Positions 1 to 6,933 of a stretch of DNA of 8,913 nucleotides are shown here, piece after piece. The DNA is taken from contig CALKVG010000549.1 of assembly GCA_937998045.1 (NCBI GenBank), positions 1 to 8,913 of the forward strand, given 5' to 3'. A program made the translations under genes and the position numbers. Position 1 is the stretch's first letter; each line of letters begins with the position of its first letter. The notes below the pieces were generated by a model. The model ran no database searches. It saw nothing but the letters and a program-made list of their open reading frames with translations, and had not been told where the DNA came from. Source of the DNA: an uncultured Myxococcales bacterium. GTDB taxonomy: Bacteria > Myxococcota_A > Polyangia > Polyangiales > Polyangiaceae.

Positions 1-1192
1 TCTCGGTGTCGATCCAGGCGTCCACGAAGGCGTCGCCGAGATTGATCGCGCCCCCGCTGCCGAACCTGTTCACCGTTTGCGCGGCCGTACCCTCCGTCAC
101 GATCGTGGGCCGCGCGGCGTCGCCGTCCGGGACGACGATATAGGCGACGCCCGCCTTGCCTCCGGGGATCCCGGTCGTTCCGGCGAGCGCTCCCGACGGC
201 GGATCAATCGACAGGAAACCGGCGCCTCCCTGGATGCCGTCGACGACCGTTTCGGGCGCCGAGCATGGGCCGGGCGAATTGGCCGGACAACGAAGGATCG
301 ACGTCACGTCGGGAGTCGAGGGCGCGCTGTCCGTGAAGTACACGTACTTCGAGTCCACCGCGATCCCGCCGATTCGCTGCGCGCCACCGGCGCCGAAGGC
401 GCTTGAATCGACGAATGTGAACGCGCCGCACCGCCCGGCGTTGCAGCCGCCTCCCATGGGGTACCGGCAGTCACGGCCGCAGCGCCCGCAGTTCTCCCCA
501 TCGTGCTGGAGATCGGCGCACAGATCGCTCATACACTGGTTGTTCGTCGTGGCGCAGGTGCACGCAGCGCCACCCGCGTCCGACGGCGCGCACGTCGCGA
601 GCGTGCCCCGGCCCATCGATACGCAGTACGCGTCCCCGCCGTTGTCGACCACGCCGTCGCAGTCGTTGTCGATCCCGTCGCAGATCTCGACGCCGCCGTT
701 CGTCTTCGCGCACGTGCAGATCTTCACGCCGTTGACGTCCGGAGCGCACGTCCACGTTTGCGGGCACCCCGCGACTCCGCCGTCGCCACACTGGACGGTG
801 CAGACGCCGGCCGGCAAGCAGATGCCCGAGGCGCACGCCGCGCCCGACGAGCATGTCTTGCCCACATTCGAGCCCCCGGGGACGCAGAACCCGCCGGTGC
901 ACGTCAGTTGCGGTCCGCACGCCGGCATGCCCGTTGTCTCGCAGCAGACGTGACCGAGATCGCCGCACGGCATGGAGTCGACATCGCCCTCGGTCTGGCT
1001 GTCGTGGCTCCCTGCATCCATCGGCCCCGACTCGGCGGGAGCTGCGCTCTCCGTGGTCGAGTCGGTGGACGCATCTCCGCCGGAGACTCCTTCCTGGATC
1101 CCTGCGATCGCGTTGCATCCGACGGCCACGGCGCCGGGTAGAAGCCCCCCGAGGGTCACTACGAGCCAGATTCGCTGCATTTCGCGGCGCAT
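1..1192 (-). CDS. Cys-rich lipoprotein with MopE-type motif and beginning of a beta-propeller (3' end outside window)
   Basis: About 397 residues are visible with no stop before the left edge, so the C-terminus is missing. The N-terminus is a lipoprotein signal: MRREMQRI, a hydrophobic stretch, then the lipobox AVGC with Cys26 as the likely lipidated residue. A Ser/Thr/Asp-rich linker (about 35-72) follows. Next is a Cys-rich section (about 75-250) with EGF-like Cys spacing, the segment EICDGIDNDCDG near 169-180 (like the MopE putative metal-binding motif, PF11617) and NCGRCGRDC near 234-242, a motif common in myxobacterial surface proteins. From about residue 270, GGIAVDSKYVYFTD looks like the first blade of a beta-propeller. 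The start could instead be the in-frame ATG at 1180; neither start has a clear ribosome binding site. The gene start overlaps the 3' end of the upstream minus-strand gene by 34 nt (22 nt with the shorter start), which suggests co-transcription and translational coupling. The role is unknown; calcium or copper binding by the MopE motif is inferred from the family. The frame is certain, the function is not. Confidence 0.85.
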   Translation of the reverse strand, partial: MRREMQRIWLVVTLGGLLPGAVAVGCNAIAGIQEGVSGGDASTDSTTESAAPAESGPMDAGSHDSQTEGDVDSMPCGDLGHVCCETTGMPACGPQLTCTGGFCVPGGSNVGKTCSSGAACASGICLPAGVCTVQCGDGGVAGCPQTWTCAPDVNGVKICTCAKTNGGVEICDGIDNDCDGVVDNGGDAYCVSMGRGTLATCAPSDAGGAACTCATTNNQCMSDLCADLQHDGENCGRCGRDCRYPMGGGCNAGRCGAFTFVDSSAFGAGGAQRIGGIAVDSKYVYFTDSAPSTPDVTSILRCPANSPGPCSAPETVVDGIQGGAGFLSIDPPSGALAGTTGIPGGKAGVAYIVVPDGDAARPTIVTEGTAAQTVNRFGSGGAINLGDAFVDAWIDTE

Positions 1193-2706
1193 CTTGAAGC
1201 GAGGCACGGAGGCCGCGCAAGCCGCATGGAACGGATTTCGTCCCGTTGCGGCGTCTCTTTTTGGCGCGCCTCGCGCTTGCGCCGCACCCGGCCGAGCGCG
1301 GCGAGGCCGAGGAGCGCGCCGCCCCAAGCAACGGGGTCGGGGGAGGGCGCCGCGGTCATCGCGCACGCGTTCGAGGACTCGACGACGGTCACTTGCCAGC
1401 CCTGGTTGTCGCTGGATCCGCCGCCATACGTGGTTGCGCCCGCCTCGCGCCACGGTTCACCGGCCCATCCTGCGCTCGCGCCGCCGTCGCTATCGGGACC
1501 GGCATCGGCCGTGCGGCCGTCGTCGGGCGAGGCGTCGGGCTCGGCGTCGTCGCCCGCGCCGTCCGTGCCGCCCGCGGCGTCGTTCACCGCTCCGGAATCG
1601 GGACCGCTCTGAGTGGGGTCGCAGGTGTCCATCGAGAGACTGCACGCGGGACCCGGGAAGGGGGCGCAGTCCGGGGAGTCGGCGTCCGAAGTGCACTCCG
1701 GCGGCCCTGGTTGGGGGCCGACGTTCGGGTTGCTTATTTCGCAGACTCCGTTCTGGTTGGACCAAAGGTACTGCGCATAGACAGTCGGCGACGTGCCCGG
1801 CACGGCGCCCGTGTCGAAGACCCCCGCTCCCACGCCGACGGCTCTGCACGCGTCGCCGATCTCGCCGCCGCATCCGGAGTTGCCGTACCACGCCGTGAAG
1901 GTCACGTCGGTGATGCTCTCCGCGAGCTCGTGCGATACGGTCGTCTCGAAATCGGCGCTGAAGTCGCCGCACCCTGGGTCATCCGGATCGCAGGCTCCGC
2001 AACGTCCAGCGCAGGGAGAGCCGGCGGTCAAATCGGGAATTACCGTCACCGAGACGAGGTTCCGTGTCGGATCGCTGCCGACATATCCCGAGCCGTGATA
2101 TCCGCAGAACGAACAGGTAGTCGCGTCCGTCAGGCTACCGTCCGATTGCGCGAGCGACACCTCCTTGGGAAAGAAGACGACGTAGACGGTATTGGTGTAT
2201 CCGCCGCGATCGACGGTGGGCTTCGGCAGGTGGCCGCCCTCCAACTGATGCCCGATCTCGTCCACGATCTCGCTCGGCTCGAGCGGGCTGGCCGCCGTCG
2301 GCGGCGTGATGGTGTAGCTCTGCGTGGCCGAGCCGCGCCCGATGCTCTGGTTGGTTCCGCCGGAGAAGCCCACCGTGCCGTACTCCGAGAGGGCATCGAG
2401 GAACGCGCTGTCGACCAGCGCGCGCAGGTAGCCTGCGGCCCAACCCTGCACCCCTGGATCGACATTTCCCGTCCAGAAGACGGGGACCACCTGCACGTGC
2501 GAGATGACGGGGCCGCCGTGGTATTGCATGGCGCAGCCCGCGGGCGGAACCATCGGGTCGGAGGCCTGCGCCGCACTTGCGGCGTTCGGCGTGGCCGTCA
2601 GCGTCGCGAGCGCCACGAAGTGGGCAGCCGCTCGTCTGCGCGCGCTCGACCTCGACCTTCGTTCGGTGTCGTCGATGGCGAACCAGCCATCGCTCCCACG
2701 GGGCAT
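1159..2706 (-). CDS. Secreted EXORDIUM/PHI-1-like protein with HELAE motif and MYXO-CTERM-like anchor
   Basis: 515 aa. The start is set by GAGGAG six bases upstream of ATG 2706. A basic n-region (RRSRSSARRR) precedes a hydrophobic stretch and a likely cleavage after ASA (about residue 45). The mature N-terminus CAMQYHGGPVI (58-68) with VVPVFWTG (73-80), then YVVFFP (175-180), CSFCGYHGSG (198-207), SHELAESITD (258-267) with TAWYG and GGEIGDAC (280-287), and YAQYLWSNQNGVCE (310-323) match in order the signature of the plant EXORDIUM/phosphate-induced protein 1 family (PF04674). In that family the HELAE...EIGDxC pair resembles a metal-protease-like site; proteolysis is not established. A Pro/Asp/Gly/Ala-rich linker (about 330-415) leads to a Cys (448), a hydrophobic segment (about 459-472) and RVRRKRE, a MYXO-CTERM-like sorting tail (TIGR03901 type). 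Some 36 extra residues follow the Arg cluster, which is unusual for such tails. The product is probably displayed on the cell surface. It is the first gene of the minus-strand pair, divergent from the DUF1592 gene. Confidence 0.88.
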   Translation of the reverse strand: MPRGSDGWFAIDDTERRSRSSARRRAAAHFVALATLTATPNAASAAQASDPMVPPAGCAMQYHGGPVISHVQVVPVFWTGNVDPGVQGWAAGYLRALVDSAFLDALSEYGTVGFSGGTNQSIGRGSATQSYTITPPTAASPLEPSEIVDEIGHQLEGGHLPKPTVDRGGYTNTVYVVFFPKEVSLAQSDGSLTDATTCSFCGYHGSGYVGSDPTRNLVSVTVIPDLTAGSPCAGRCGACDPDDPGCGDFSADFETTVSHELAESITDVTFTAWYGNSGCGGEIGDACRAVGVGAGVFDTGAVPGTSPTVYAQYLWSNQNGVCEISNPNVGPQPGPPECTSDADSPDCAPFPGPACSLSMDTCDPTQSGPDSGAVNDAAGGTDGAGDDAEPDASPDDGRTADAGPDSDGGASAGWAGEPWREAGATTYGGGSSDNQGWQVTVVESSNACAMTAAPSPDPVAWGGALLGLAALGRVRRKREARQKETPQRDEIRSMRLARPPCLASRCAAKCSESGS

Positions 2707-2712
2707 GGACGT

Positions 2713-2718
2713 CTCCTC
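2713..2718 (-). promoter_or_regulatory. Ribosome binding site GAGGAG for the EXORDIUM-like gene
   Basis: GAGGAG lies six bases upstream of ATG 2706-2704 on the minus strand. It favours this start over the in-frame ATG at 2907. The extra 67 residues from 2907 would be His/Arg/Asp-rich and would bury the signal peptide. Confidence 0.7.
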
Positions 2719-2722
2719 GCTG

Positions 2723-2749
2723 CGACGACCATGTCGATGGCCGTCGTCG
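2723..2749 (-). repeat. Imperfect stem-loop in the 5' leader of the EXORDIUM-like gene
   Basis: CGACGA (2723-2728) pairs with TCGTCG (2744-2749). Inside it CCAT (2729-2732) pairs with ATGG (2737-2740) around a GTCG loop, leaving CCG (2741-2743) as a bulge. It ends five bases before the ribosome binding site on the minus-strand transcript, so it could affect initiation. Structures this short are frequent in GC-rich DNA. Confidence 0.3.
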
Positions 2750-2770
2750 TCGTGTCGGCGCCAGTGCAGC

Positions 2771-2785
2771 CGCGGTGCCACCGCG
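2771..2785. repeat. Short perfect inverted repeat CGCGGT-GCC-ACCGCG
   Basis: Six-base arms flank a 3-nt centre, 65 bp upstream of the minus-strand start. It could be an operator or a small leader hairpin. The sequence gives no link to a known regulator, and chance occurrence is plausible in GC-rich DNA. Confidence 0.35.
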
Positions 2786-2959
2786 AGAATGCACGGATTT
2801 TTGCGTCGCTCGACGTCGTCCTCCGGATCGCTCGCCCGCGACCCATCCCGTCGCGCGTGCGCATGTCGATGTCGTGCTGAGTCCGTCGTCGCAGGGGCGA
2901 GGAACACCTACTGGATCGGCGGCTAGCCAGGGAGGCCTCGACGTCCAGCCTCCGGCTCC

Positions 2960-2983
2960 GTTCGAGCGCACCTGCGATCGAAC
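2960..2983. promoter_or_regulatory. Operator-like dyad GTTCGA-N12-TCGAAC
   Basis: Two perfect 6-base half-sites lie in inverted orientation 12 bases apart, so their centres are about 18 bp (nearly two helical turns) apart. The site is 132 bp upstream of the DUF1592 ATG, inside the divergent spacer. The geometry suits a dimeric regulator; no specific family can be named. A second copy was not found in the spacer. Confidence 0.35.
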
Positions 2984-3102
2984 CGCGCGCCGCCCGAACG
3001 CGAGATTTGCTGAATTCGTGGCGGTCCTGGTGGGCATGCGGGTTGCTCGACCTCCGTAGATGCGTCGCCGGTCCTGGGTCGGTCGGCGCCCTCTCTGGCC
3101 CC

Positions 3103-3110
3103 GAGGTGAG
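3103..3110 (+). promoter_or_regulatory. Ribosome binding site GAGGTGAG for the DUF1592 gene
   Basis: GAGGTGAG ends four bases before ATG 3115 and supports this start over the in-frame TTG at 3007. The extra 36 residues from 3007 carry no export signal of their own and would displace the lipoprotein signal from the N-terminus. Confidence 0.65.
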
Positions 3111-3114
3111 AGCC

Positions 3115-4836
3115 ATGAACCATTACGACTGGGGTCCCTTTCGGTGGCGCAATCTCGCCGGTGCGCGATGGAGCGGGACGTGTGCAGCGTCGCTCGGTGT
3201 GGTCGCGATCGTCGCCGCCTGCGGGCAAGGCACGTCCCGCTCATGGTCGACGAACGAGAGCAACGGCGGTCCGGAGGCGGGGGCGGAGGCGGCTGCGGGG
3301 GCGGACACGGCGAGCGTGAGTCGGAGCCTCCGCCGCCTCAGTCGCCGCGAGTACAACAACGTCGTTCGTGACCTCTTGGGCGACACGACGCAGCCGGCAA
3401 ATCAGTTCGGACAGGAGGTGTACACGAACGGCTTCGACAACGGCGCCGACAGCCTGACCGTACAGGGCGCCGACGTGCTCGCCCTCCAGGCGGCCGCCGA
3501 ATCGCTCGCGGCTACGGCGGTGGCCGCTCATCCCGAGCTTCTCATCGGCACGTGCAAGCCGCAGCAGAACGAGACGGCATGCGTCACCGCGTTCCTCTCC
3601 ACCTTCGTCCCGCGCGCGTACCGGCGGCCTCCGACCGCGACGGAGAGCCAGCGCCTCCAGACCGTATACGCCGCCGGCGCTGCGAACGGTGGATTCCAGG
3701 CGGGACTCCAGCTCATGCTCGAGGCGGTTCTCCAGTCTCCGGCCTTTCTCTACCGTGAGGAGTTAGGTCAACCCGATCCCTCGCTTCCTCCGGGGGTCGT
3801 ACGACTGACGGACTACGAGGTGGCGTCGGAGCTGTCGTTCCTGCTCACCGGTTCCATCCCGGACGCGGAGCTCACGACCGCCGTGCAGAACGGCACGCTG
3901 AAGAGCGCCGACGACTTCCGTCGAGAGACGGCGCGCTTGCTGGCATCGGACGCGGCAAAGCCTGCGTTGCGCTCGTTCCTCCATGAGTGGATGGGGACGG
4001 ACCAGGTCTCGCAGGTGAACAAGGACTCCACGGTTTACCCGCAGTTCACGGCCGCCCTGGCCACGTCGATGGCCGGGGAGCTGGATCGTTTCTACGACCA
4101 GGTGCTCTGGAATGGGACCGGCTCGCTTCACGAGTTCCTGTCGTCGGCGCAGACCCAGGTCGACTCCAACCTCGCGACGCTCGTCTACAACATTGCGCCT
4201 CCGAGCTCCGGCTTCCAGCCAGTCAACCTGGACCCCCGGCTCCGCCAGGGCGTCATGACGCGCGCCGGGTTTCTCTCCGCACACTCGGACGTCGACAGCT
4301 CCGGCCCGGTGCCGCGCGGAGTGTTCGTCCTGCTCTCGATGCTCTGCGTGCCGCCGATCTCGCCGCCGCCGAACATCCCCGCGCCGCCACCGGCCAGCCA
4401 GGCGGCCGCGCAGCATCAGACCACCCGACAGCGATTCGAGAACCACCTTACCGCGCCGTTCTGCGCGAGCTGCCACAGCATCATCGACGGTGTCGGCTTC
4501 GGCTTCGAGCAGTTCGACGGCATGGGTGTCTACCGCACGACCGAGAACGGGAGCCCCGTGGACACGAGCGGCAACCTTCAGGGCACGGACGTCGACGGAC
4601 CGTTCGTCGGCGTGTCGCAGCTCGAACAGAAGCTCGCGGGTAGTCAGGAGGTCCTCGGTTGCTTCATCAAGCAGGCCTACCGGTACGCGATGGGCCGGGA
4701 AGAGAGCGCCACCGCCCAGGGGGCGCTCGCCTCGATGCGATCGGGGTTCACCGCAGATTCTCACATGACCGACCCGCTGAGCGCCCTGCTGGGTACGAAC
4801 GCCTTCGTCCTACGAACGACCGCCCAGAGCCCCTGA
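3115..4836 (+). CDS. DUF1592-family cytochrome-like lipoprotein (DUF1587/1595/1592/1588/1585)
   Basis: 573 aa. ATG 3115 gives a lipoprotein signal with an Arg/Trp-containing n-region, hydrophobic SLGVVAIVAA and a lipobox ending at Cys36. After a Gly/Ala/Glu linker the domains follow the usual family order: DUF1587 from about 72 (LRRLSRREYNNVVRDLLGD), DUF1595 from about 155 (AFLSTFVPRAYRRPPT through LQSPAFLYREE), DUF1592 from about 228 (VRLTDYEVASELSFLLTGSI), DUF1588 from about 375 (RQGVMTRAGFLSAHS), and DUF1585 from about 502 to the end (including CFIKQAYRYAMGRE). Within DUF1588 lies C450-A-S-C453-H454, a canonical CxxCH c-type haem site, so one covalent haem is likely. Such proteins are abundant in Myxococcota and Planctomycetota and usually sit beside DUF1552 or DUF1501 genes; their reaction is unknown. 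Here the stop is 15 nt before the DUF1552 ATG, so the two genes are almost certainly one operon. An exported electron carrier or oxidoreductase is inferred. Confidence 0.95.
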   Translation: MNHYDWGPFRWRNLAGARWSGTCAASLGVVAIVAACGQGTSRSWSTNESNGGPEAGAEAAAGADTASVSRSLRRLSRREYNNVVRDLLGDTTQPANQFGQEVYTNGFDNGADSLTVQGADVLALQAAAESLAATAVAAHPELLIGTCKPQQNETACVTAFLSTFVPRAYRRPPTATESQRLQTVYAAGAANGGFQAGLQLMLEAVLQSPAFLYREELGQPDPSLPPGVVRLTDYEVASELSFLLTGSIPDAELTTAVQNGTLKSADDFRRETARLLASDAAKPALRSFLHEWMGTDQVSQVNKDSTVYPQFTAALATSMAGELDRFYDQVLWNGTGSLHEFLSSAQTQVDSNLATLVYNIAPPSSGFQPVNLDPRLRQGVMTRAGFLSAHSDVDSSGPVPRGVFVLLSMLCVPPISPPPNIPAPPPASQAAAQHQTTRQRFENHLTAPFCASCHSIIDGVGFGFEQFDGMGVYRTTENGSPVDTSGNLQGTDVDGPFVGVSQLEQKLAGSQEVLGCFIKQAYRYAMGREESATAQGALASMRSGFTADSHMTDPLSALLGTNAFVLRTTAQSP

Positions 4837-4851
4837 TCAAGGAGAACGCCG

Positions 4852-6279
4852 ATGTCATCTCTGTTCTCGCGACGTTCCGTCCTCCTTCAATTGGCGTCCA
4901 TTCCGATCACGATGTCGTTTGCGCGCTCGCTGCGAGCGCAATCCATGGGGACCGCGCCGCCCAAGAGGCTCGTCATCTTCATGCAGAACAACGGCACGAA
5001 GCGGTGCAACTTTTGGCCGACGCCGCCCACCGCGGGGGCCTCCGTCTATCCGATCACGAACACGCCGATCCTCAACTCGTTATTCACCAGCGACGGGAAG
5101 ACGGACAACGGCTTGAAGGCGAAGGCGAACATCATCCGCGGTCTGCACGTGACCAACGCGGTGAGCACGACGGGCAACCAGCATGACATCGGGTTTGCCA
5201 GGATGTTCACGGGCGCGCAGCTGATGCCCACTCCCGACGGCGCACCGTGGGGCGGCGCGACGTCGATCGATCAGATGCTCGCGAAGGACTGGAACGTCCA
5301 GTCCCTCACGACGGCGGTCTACTCGTCCGCCGTGGAGGACCATCCCAAACAGGGGTTCGCGCACCGCGCGTCCTTCTCGTACGTGGCGCCGCAGACCCTG
5401 AATCTCCCGATCATCGACCCGCTGACCGCCTACACGAACACGTTTCCGCAGATGGGGAGCGCCGCGGCGTCCCAGCGCCTCCTGTCGCGCAAGAGCGTGC
5501 TCGATTCGGTCGCCGGCGACTTGCAAGAGCTGGCGGGTAGGCTCGGGCCGGACGACAACCACAAGCTCGACTTTCACCTCACGGCGGTACGTGATGCCGA
5601 GACCAAACTATCGAACCTGATCAACAACCACGAGACCTGCCAGTACGCGACGGCTCCGCGCGACTTCAAGAGCATCGCGCCGGGCCTCGCAAACAACGAG
5701 CTGGACATCGAGACGTACGTCCCCGACATGATCGACGCGATGATCTCGCTCATCGGCGCGGCGCTCAAATGCGGCCTCACGCGCGTCGGAAGTTTTCAGT
5801 TCGGATACGGCGGCGGAAAGTGGTTGTGGGGATGGCGCAACATCAATATCAACCACCACGACGACATCGCGCACCAAGATACGTTCGATGACGTGGGCAC
5901 GACTGCCACACAGATGACGACGACGGCGCGCGTCACGACGATCAATCAGTACTACGCGAGCGAGGTCCAGAAGCTCGCGGTCGATCTGAACTCGGTGCCC
6001 GAGGGCAGCGGAACGATGCTCGACAACACGCTGATCGTCTGGGGGAACGAGTTTGGCCGCGGCGATCACCAGCTCACCGACGTTGCGAACGTGCTCATCG
6101 GCCTGGTGGGAAACGGGATCAGCAAGGGAAACCGGGTCCTCGACGTCGCCGCGGCCAACAAGGGCCAGCAGCAGCCTCACAACATCCTCGGCTGGCACGT
6201 CCTGAACGCGCTCGGTCATGCGACGCCCGGCTGGGGAGACATCGCGGACATGAGCCCGTACGCGATTCCGGGGTTCTGA
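4852..6279 (+). CDS. Tat-exported DUF1552-family protein
   Basis: 475 aa. AAGGAGA lies six bases upstream of the ATG, and only 15 nt separate it from the DUF1592 gene. The N-terminus has a twin-arginine signal: S6-R-R-S-V-L-L then a hydrophobic stretch, with a likely cleavage after LRA (about 29). The mature protein starts PPKRLVIFMQNNGTKRCNFWP, the typical DUF1552 opening. Other family-like blocks are IIRGLHVTNA with GNQHDIGFARMFTGAQ in the N-terminal third, SIDQMLAKDW near residue 140, NHHDDIAHQ (334-342) and TLIVWGNEFGRGDHQ (393-407). The last resembles the TLVVWGTEFGR block of DUF1501 proteins, which are grouped with the alkaline-phosphatase-like fold; whether DUF1552 binds metal is not established. 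Tat export suggests it folds, perhaps with a cofactor, before secretion. Partnership with the DUF1592 product is inferred from their recurrent adjacency. The family call is secure, the activity is not known. Confidence 0.95.
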   Translation: MSSLFSRRSVLLQLASIPITMSFARSLRAQSMGTAPPKRLVIFMQNNGTKRCNFWPTPPTAGASVYPITNTPILNSLFTSDGKTDNGLKAKANIIRGLHVTNAVSTTGNQHDIGFARMFTGAQLMPTPDGAPWGGATSIDQMLAKDWNVQSLTTAVYSSAVEDHPKQGFAHRASFSYVAPQTLNLPIIDPLTAYTNTFPQMGSAAASQRLLSRKSVLDSVAGDLQELAGRLGPDDNHKLDFHLTAVRDAETKLSNLINNHETCQYATAPRDFKSIAPGLANNELDIETYVPDMIDAMISLIGAALKCGLTRVGSFQFGYGGGKWLWGWRNININHHDDIAHQDTFDDVGTTATQMTTTARVTTINQYYASEVQKLAVDLNSVPEGSGTMLDNTLIVWGNEFGRGDHQLTDVANVLIGLVGNGISKGNRVLDVAAANKGQQQPHNILGWHVLNALGHATPGWGDIADMSPYAIPGF

Positions 6280-6345
6280 GCGTGGCTGCGGTTTGACTCG
6301 GATCCCGAACGTGAGACCGGTCCTTGGAGTGGGCGACACGAAGTC

Positions 6346-6350
6346 GGAGG
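6346..6350 (+). promoter_or_regulatory. Ribosome binding site GGAGG for the small cytochrome-like lipoprotein
   Basis: GGAGG ends five bases before ATG 6356. It decides this start over the in-frame ATG at 6293, and places the lipobox at residues 15-18, as expected for a lipoprotein. Confidence 0.75.
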
Positions 6351-6355
6351 TATGC

Positions 6356-6820
6356 ATGAGAGGGAGTCTTGGCTCGATGCTCGCGGCAGTGGTTGCACTC
6401 GCAGGGTGCTCGGGCGGTGACCCGGCCGCCATGCAGAGCGCGGGATCGACTGGTTCGAGCTCCGGGTCGAGCGTGTCGCAGTGCGGGCCCATGGTGCTGG
6501 CGCAGAATTGCACCTTCGCCGGCTGCCATGTGAGCGCCCCCGGCGCCCCGGCCCAGGCCAACCTCGACCTCACGACGGCGGCGCTCGGCGACGGCCATCA
6601 GCTCGTGAACGCACCGGCGCAGGGAAGCTTTTGCGCCATGAGCTCCTCGCCGCCGCCGGTCATCATCGACCCGCACACACCGGAAAAGAGCCTGCTCTAC
6701 AACAAGACAACGTCGCAGCCGGTATGCGGTCCGGAGATGCCGTACTTAAGGCAGCCGCTCTCTCCAGCGAACGAGCAGTGCATACTCGACTGGATGAAGA
6801 CGGTGCCCGGCGTCGAGTAG
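6356..6820 (+). CDS. Small cytochrome-c-like lipoprotein with a CX4CH motif
   Basis: 154 aa. The signal MRGSLGSMLAAVVALAGC has the lipobox LAGC with Cys18 lipidated, followed by a Ser/Gly-rich linker (19-42). The rest looks like a compact mono-haem c-type domain of the sort found in planctomycete and myxobacterial lipoproteins: VLAQNCTFAGCH (47-58), NLDLTTAAL (69-77), HQLVN (81-85), PHTPEKSLLYNK (106-117), CGPEMP (124-129) and LSPANEQCILDWM (135-147). Cys52, Cys57 and His58 form CX4CH rather than CxxCH; Met128 is a candidate distal ligand. Extra Cys at 43, 93, 124 and 142 could form disulfides. It lies 76 nt after the DUF1552 stop on the same strand with no obvious terminator, so it is probably the third gene of that operon. 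It may pass electrons to or from the DUF1592 protein (inference). If the motif does not bind haem, it could be a disulfide-stabilised relative of the cytochrome fold. Confidence 0.85.
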   Translation: MRGSLGSMLAAVVALAGCSGGDPAAMQSAGSTGSSSGSSVSQCGPMVLAQNCTFAGCHVSAPGAPAQANLDLTTAALGDGHQLVNAPAQGSFCAMSSSPPPVIIDPHTPEKSLLYNKTTSQPVCGPEMPYLRQPLSPANEQCILDWMKTVPGVE

Positions 6821-6856
6821 GACCGCGTGGCGCACTGGCTTTCGCGAGCTCTAGGG

Positions 6857-6881
6857 GCCGCGAGCACATCCTGGTCGCGGC
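6857..6881 (+). terminator. Stem-loop after the small cytochrome gene, possible weak terminator
   Basis: GCCGCGA (6857-6863) pairs with TCGCGGC (6875-6881) around an 11-nt loop, starting 37 nt after the stop. No T-run follows, so a classical intrinsic terminator is not shown. It may separate the redox operon from the downstream Cys-rich gene. Confidence 0.25.
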
Positions 6882-6933
6882 GCGCTTGCCGCATACACCC
6901 GGGGCCAAAGCCTTTCCCCCAAGGAGCCAGCCC

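Larger units (their letters stand above)
2707..3114. promoter_or_regulatory. Divergent intergenic region, presumed to hold two promoters
   Basis: This 408-bp stretch separates the minus-strand EXORDIUM-like gene from the plus-strand DUF1592 gene, so it should hold promoters for both directions. I see no convincing -35/-10 pair. It contains an imperfect hairpin at 2723-2749 just upstream of the minus-strand ribosome binding site, a short perfect hairpin at 2771-2785 next to a small A/T run (2797-2802), a GGCTAGCC palindrome at 2921-2928 and a GTTCGA/TCGAAC dyad at 2960-2983. Reading frames that cross it give Arg-rich or low-complexity peptides without ribosome binding sites, so I annotate no gene here. 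Confidence 0.55.

Noticed and set aside
471..1331. Minus-strand open frame of 286 codons
   Set aside because: It is a shifted frame of the Cys-rich lipoprotein gene, extremely Arg-rich with no motif. The true frame gives a lipobox, MopE-type motif and propeller-like sequence.
1246..2880. Long plus-strand open frame (544 codons) antisense to the EXORDIUM-like gene
   Set aside because: It is a mirror of the GC-rich coding strand: Arg/Ala/Gly/Val-rich, no family blocks and no ribosome binding site, while the opposite strand has a clear family match, signal peptide and RBS.
3763..4764. Minus-strand open frame of 333 codons inside the DUF1592 gene
   Set aside because: Antisense shadow with Arg-rich composition; the plus strand carries five consecutive recognised domains.
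5608..6573. Minus-strand open frame of 321 codons
   Set aside because: It runs antisense across the DUF1552 and small cytochrome genes and has no plausible domain.
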